Source of the DNA: an uncultured Lachnospiraceae bacterium
Lineage (GTDB): Bacteria > Bacillota > Clostridia > Lachnospirales > Lachnospiraceae
Assembly (NCBI GenBank): GCA_947174985.1
Contig: CAMWLB010000118.1
Span: forward strand, 1-8,619
Reading direction: 5' to 3'
Length of the DNA stretch: 8,619 bases
Shown: positions 6,644-8,619 of the stretch, in pieces
Numbering within the stretch: the stretch's first letter is position 1
Layout: every line of letters starts with the position of its first letter
The notes under the pieces: model-generated
Seen by the model: only the letters and a program-made list of their open reading frames with translations
Told to the model about the DNA's origin: nothing
Databases searched by the model: none
Translations under genes and position numbers: made by a program

Positions 6644-7486
6644 ATGGCAGGAATGTTGTATTTGTGCGCAACACCAATAGGGAATTTACAGGATATGACG
6701 CCGAGAGTCATAGATACTTTAAAGCAGGTGGATATGATTGCGGCGGAGGACACGCGGAACAGCATAAAGCTGCTTACGGCGTTTGACATTCACACGCCCA
6801 TGACAAGTTATCACGAGTATAACAAGGTGGAAAAGGCAAGACAGTTGATAGCATGGATGCAGGAGGGGAAGGATATTGCCTTGATTACGGATGCCGGCAC
6901 GCCCGCTATTTCCGATCCCGGGGAAGTGCTGGTACGTATGTGTCAGGAGGCGGGAATTGCCGTGACAAGTCTTCCCGGTCCGGCAGCCTGCATCACGGCG
7001 CTGACTTTGTCAGGGCTTCCCACAAGGCGTTTTTGCTTTGAGGGCTTCCTGCCTGCTGATAAAAAGGAGAGAAAAGAAATATTGGAGGAACTGAAGGAGG
7101 AGACAAGAACCATTATCCTCTATGAAGCGCCGCACCATCTGACGAAAACTCTGACAGAACTGTCAGAAATGTTAGGAGACAGAAAAGTAACCCTTTGCAG
7201 GGAGCTGACGAAAAAATTTGAAACTGTGCTGCCCACAACCTTGGAAGCAGCTTTACAAAAATATGAAGAGGAAGAGCCGCGGGGCGAGTACGTGCTGGTG
7301 CTTGCGGGAAAGAGCAGGGAAGAGAAAAAGCAGGAAGCGATTGCGGTATGGGAGAGCATGGAGCTTACAGAGCACATGGCGTTTTATGAGGAGCGTGGTA
7401 TGGATTCCAAGGCGGCGATGAAGCAGGTCGCAAAAGACAGGGGTGTAGGAAAACGGGAAATTTATGAGAAGCTTCACAAGAAATAA
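6644..7486 (+). CDS. rsmI: 16S rRNA (cytidine1402-2'-O)-methyltransferase
   Basis: A 280-residue enzyme of the tetrapyrrole-methylase fold that 2'-O-methylates C1402 in the decoding centre of 16S rRNA using SAM. Family motifs in order: LYLCATPIGNLQDMTPR (5-21), AAEDTR (33-38), LITDAGTPAISDPG (80-93), SLPGPAA (109-115), FEGFLP (132-137), YEAPHH (160-165) and CRELTKKFE (185-193). The ATG at 6644 is preferred because AAGAGG (6631-6636) lies seven bases upstream and it is followed directly by the family start; an in-frame TTG at 6605 overlapping the trmN6 stop would add 13 residues unlike the family. The C terminus (about 245-280) holds a Lys-rich helical segment with DRGVGKREIYEKL, as expected. 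It follows trmN6 by 35 bases; the yazA gene found between these two in B. subtilis is absent. Confidence 0.96.
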   Translation: MAGMLYLCATPIGNLQDMTPRVIDTLKQVDMIAAEDTRNSIKLLTAFDIHTPMTSYHEYNKVEKARQLIAWMQEGKDIALITDAGTPAISDPGEVLVRMCQEAGIAVTSLPGPAACITALTLSGLPTRRFCFEGFLPADKKERKEILEELKEETRTIILYEAPHHLTKTLTELSEMLGDRKVTLCRELTKKFETVLPTTLEAALQKYEEEEPRGEYVLVLAGKSREEKKQEAIAVWESMELTEHMAFYEERGMDSKAAMKQVAKDRGVGKREIYEKLHKK

Positions 7487-7527
7487 TGGCTGCATTGATA
7501 AAATATTTTAAAGAAGGGTACAAGATA

Positions 7528-7704
7528 ATGCAGAGCAGATGCGATATGTGTGCAAATTATGAATATGATGAGGAAGAGGAGTATTATACTTGTGGCGTGA
7601 ATCTGGACGAGGATGAAATGTACCGTTTTTTGTCGGGAAGCTGTAACGATTGTCCCTATTTTTCACAGGATGACGAATACAGGGTGGTACGCCATCAAAT
7701 GTAA
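7528..7704 (+). CDS. Small five-cysteine acidic protein (probable DUF6472 family)
   Basis: A 58-residue acidic protein with CDMC (5-8), C22 and CNDC (39-42), a spacing that could hold a zinc ion through two C-x2-C pairs. The motifs YEYDEEEEYY, NLDEDEM and CPYF, and the ending EYRVVRHQM, resemble the small DUF6472 proteins I associate with Lachnospiraceae; this is from memory and no search was run. No function is established. The start at 7528 is preferred since GAAGGG (7513-7518) lies nine bases upstream and it puts the CxxC near the N terminus. An ATG at 7486 that overlaps the rsmI stop (TAATG) would add 14 residues (MAALIKYFKEGYKI) and couple it to rsmI. It is the last gene before the terminator. 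There is no signal peptide, so it is probably cytosolic. Confidence 0.8.
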   Translation: MQSRCDMCANYEYDEEEEYYTCGVNLDEDEMYRFLSGSCNDCPYFSQDDEYRVVRHQM

Positions 7705-7708
7705 AAGG

Positions 7709-7742
7709 AAAGGCTGCCGCCTGATTTAGCGGCAGCCTTTTT
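7709..7742. terminator. Rho-independent terminator, probably bidirectional
   Basis: A perfect 12-bp stem (7709-7720 with 7729-7740, core GGCTGCCGC/GCGGCAGCC) around an 8-base loop, running into five T residues (7738-7742) on the + strand, starts four bases after the last operon gene. On the - strand the same hairpin is followed by a T-rich but interrupted run (TTTCCTTTT), so it may also end the convergent regulator gene, whose stop is nine bases beyond it. Confidence 0.92.
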
Positions 7743-7750
7743 GGCAGAAA

Positions 7751-8566
7751 TTACTTGCTTTTTTCAATCGAGGTATGCAGAGTGGTGAATAAATCACAGT
7801 ATTTGATATGATGGTTCTGTTCAAGTCTTGTAACGCCGACATACAGACTTAAGGGGATTTCCCTGTCATTCCATGTAAAGGTCTGCTCATTTTGGGCGGT
7901 TATCTTTTTGGCAATTTCTTCTGCATACTGACGGTCCTCACTTGCGGTGAGAAGAGCAAATTCATCGCCGCCGATGCGAAATACCACATCGTCTTCTCCT
8001 GCCGCTGCGTTCATGCGCGACATGGATTCCAAAATGGCAATGTCGCCGGCTGTTCTTGCGATTTCGTTGATGGGTATCAAATTCATGATATCACAGCAGA
8101 CAAACCAGCAATTCTTTCGTTCTGTAAATAAATCATATAATTCACTTATGTCGAAGGGTCTTTTTCCATTCATGTAAATATCCTCCATTTCATTTTGTTC
8201 CAGTTCCGAAGGAGAAAGCAGCCTTGGAAATAATCCAAAATATCTGTTCTCTTTACGAAAATCCTTTGGGTTACAGTGCCAGACTTGTTTAAATGCGCGC
8301 GAAAAGGCTTCATTGCTGCCGTAACCGAAGGACAGGGCAATTTCCAAAATACCAAGCTCCGGCTGCTTTGTAATCATGCGGGCAGCTTTTACCATTTTGC
8401 GTCGAACCACATAATCGTGCACACTTATGTGGTTTATGCATCGAAACAATTTCTCAAGGGTAGATTTTGAACAGCCGCAGGCGTCGGCAATATCACTTGT
8501 TTTGATGTCGTTTGTCAGGTTGTTTTCTATTGCTTCCAAGGCGGCTGCCAATAAATCAAGCTTCAA
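7751..8566 (-). CDS. AraC-type DNA-binding domain fused to a C-terminal GGDEF domain
   Basis: A 271-residue predicted regulator. Residues 8-104 form an AraC/XylS double helix-turn-helix: TSDIADACGCSKSTLEKLF in the first half and ILEIALSFGYGSNEAFSRAFKQ in the second. A 45-residue linker leads to a GGDEF domain (about 151-271) with FRIGGDEFALL; the signature itself is at 199-203. Compared with PleD, the first metal ligand (D159), the guanine-binding Asn (N167) and Asp (D175) and the GGDEF core are kept, at nearly normal spacing. The phosphate-contact Lys, the GH pair and the Arg of the RxxD inhibitory site are missing, and the C-terminal end is short. It may bind GTP or c-di-GMP, or make c-di-GMP weakly; sequence alone cannot tell. 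There is no membrane segment. The TTG at 8566 has AGGAGG (8577-8572) five bases upstream; the frame is open to a TTG at 8602 without a ribosome site. Confidence 0.82.
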   Translation of the reverse strand: MKLDLLAAALEAIENNLTNDIKTSDIADACGCSKSTLEKLFRCINHISVHDYVVRRKMVKAARMITKQPELGILEIALSFGYGSNEAFSRAFKQVWHCNPKDFRKENRYFGLFPRLLSPSELEQNEMEDIYMNGKRPFDISELYDLFTERKNCWFVCCDIMNLIPINEIARTAGDIAILESMSRMNAAAGEDDVVFRIGGDEFALLTASEDRQYAEEIAKKITAQNEQTFTWNDREIPLSLYVGVTRLEQNHHIKYCDLFTTLHTSIEKSK

Positions 8567-8619
8567 ATTTCCCTCCTGTCTGCCGCACAGGCGACATTTC
8601 AACTTACGCTACGTAGTAA
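8567..8619 (-). other. Leader of the AraC-GGDEF gene, cut by the window edge
   Basis: These 53 bases precede the probable start. They contain the ribosome site, a small inverted repeat over it and, at the edge, the palindrome CTACGTAG (8609-8616) flanked by TTAC and GTAA. No promoter is recognisable, and it probably lies beyond the window. Confidence 0.4.
8572..8577 (-). promoter_or_regulatory. Ribosome binding site deciding the TTG start of the AraC-GGDEF gene
   Basis: On the - strand AGGAGG lies five bases before TTG 8566-8564, the best start signal in this region. Its first three bases lie in the 3' arm of a small inverted repeat (CCTGT at 8591-8587, ACAGG at 8579-8575), so the site could be partly paired in the mRNA. 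Confidence 0.65.

Noticed and set aside
8566..8602. A 12-residue extension of the AraC-GGDEF protein with a CxxC (from TTG 8602)
   Set aside because: No ribosome site precedes TTG 8602, while AGGAGG lies five bases before TTG 8566 and would otherwise fall inside the coding sequence.

Overview
The window is a gene-dense, moderate-GC stretch that looks like a chromosome of a Gram-positive anaerobe of the Clostridia, most likely Lachnospiraceae. The evidence is the gene order, AGGAGG-type ribosome binding sites, two probable TTG starts and a small cysteine-rich protein that I recognise as Lachnospiraceae-typical. This placement is inference from recognised families; no search was run. I see no tRNA, rRNA, CRISPR array or insertion sequence, and no gap over 300 bases without a gene.

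Bases 1-7704 hold nine genes, all on the + strand and closely spaced: the 3' part of an Orn/Lys/Arg-type PLP decarboxylase (YaaO-like), pyruvate kinase (pyk), a divergent guanylate-kinase-like protein, a YaaR/DUF327 protein, the DNA polymerase III delta' subunit (holB), the PSP1-domain protein RicT/YaaT, a TrmN6/YabB-type tRNA methyltransferase, the 16S rRNA methyltransferase RsmI, and a 58-residue five-cysteine protein. The order decarboxylase - nucleotide kinase - yaaR - holB - yaaT - yabB - rsmI matches the Bacillus subtilis yaaO-tmk-yaaQ-yaaR-holB-yaaT-yabA-yabB-yazA-yabC cluster. Here pyk is inserted, a guanylate-kinase homologue sits where tmk would be, and yaaQ (darA), yabA and yazA are missing. 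Two sigma-A-like promoters are visible inside the run, one before pyk and a strong one at the end of yaaR reading into holB. The run ends at a perfect 12-bp hairpin followed by a T tract (7709-7742).

Bases 7751-8566 encode, on the - strand and convergent with the operon, a regulator with an unusual layout: an N-terminal AraC-type DNA-binding domain joined to a C-terminal GGDEF domain. The hairpin between the two units could stop transcription from both sides.

Most of the window is conserved housekeeping: replication clamp loading, tRNA and rRNA methylation, and glycolysis. The parts most worth a second look are the AraC-GGDEF fusion, the guanylate-kinase paralogue with a changed guanine pocket, and the long charged tail of RicT. 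I did not find evidence for a wholly new multi-gene system.
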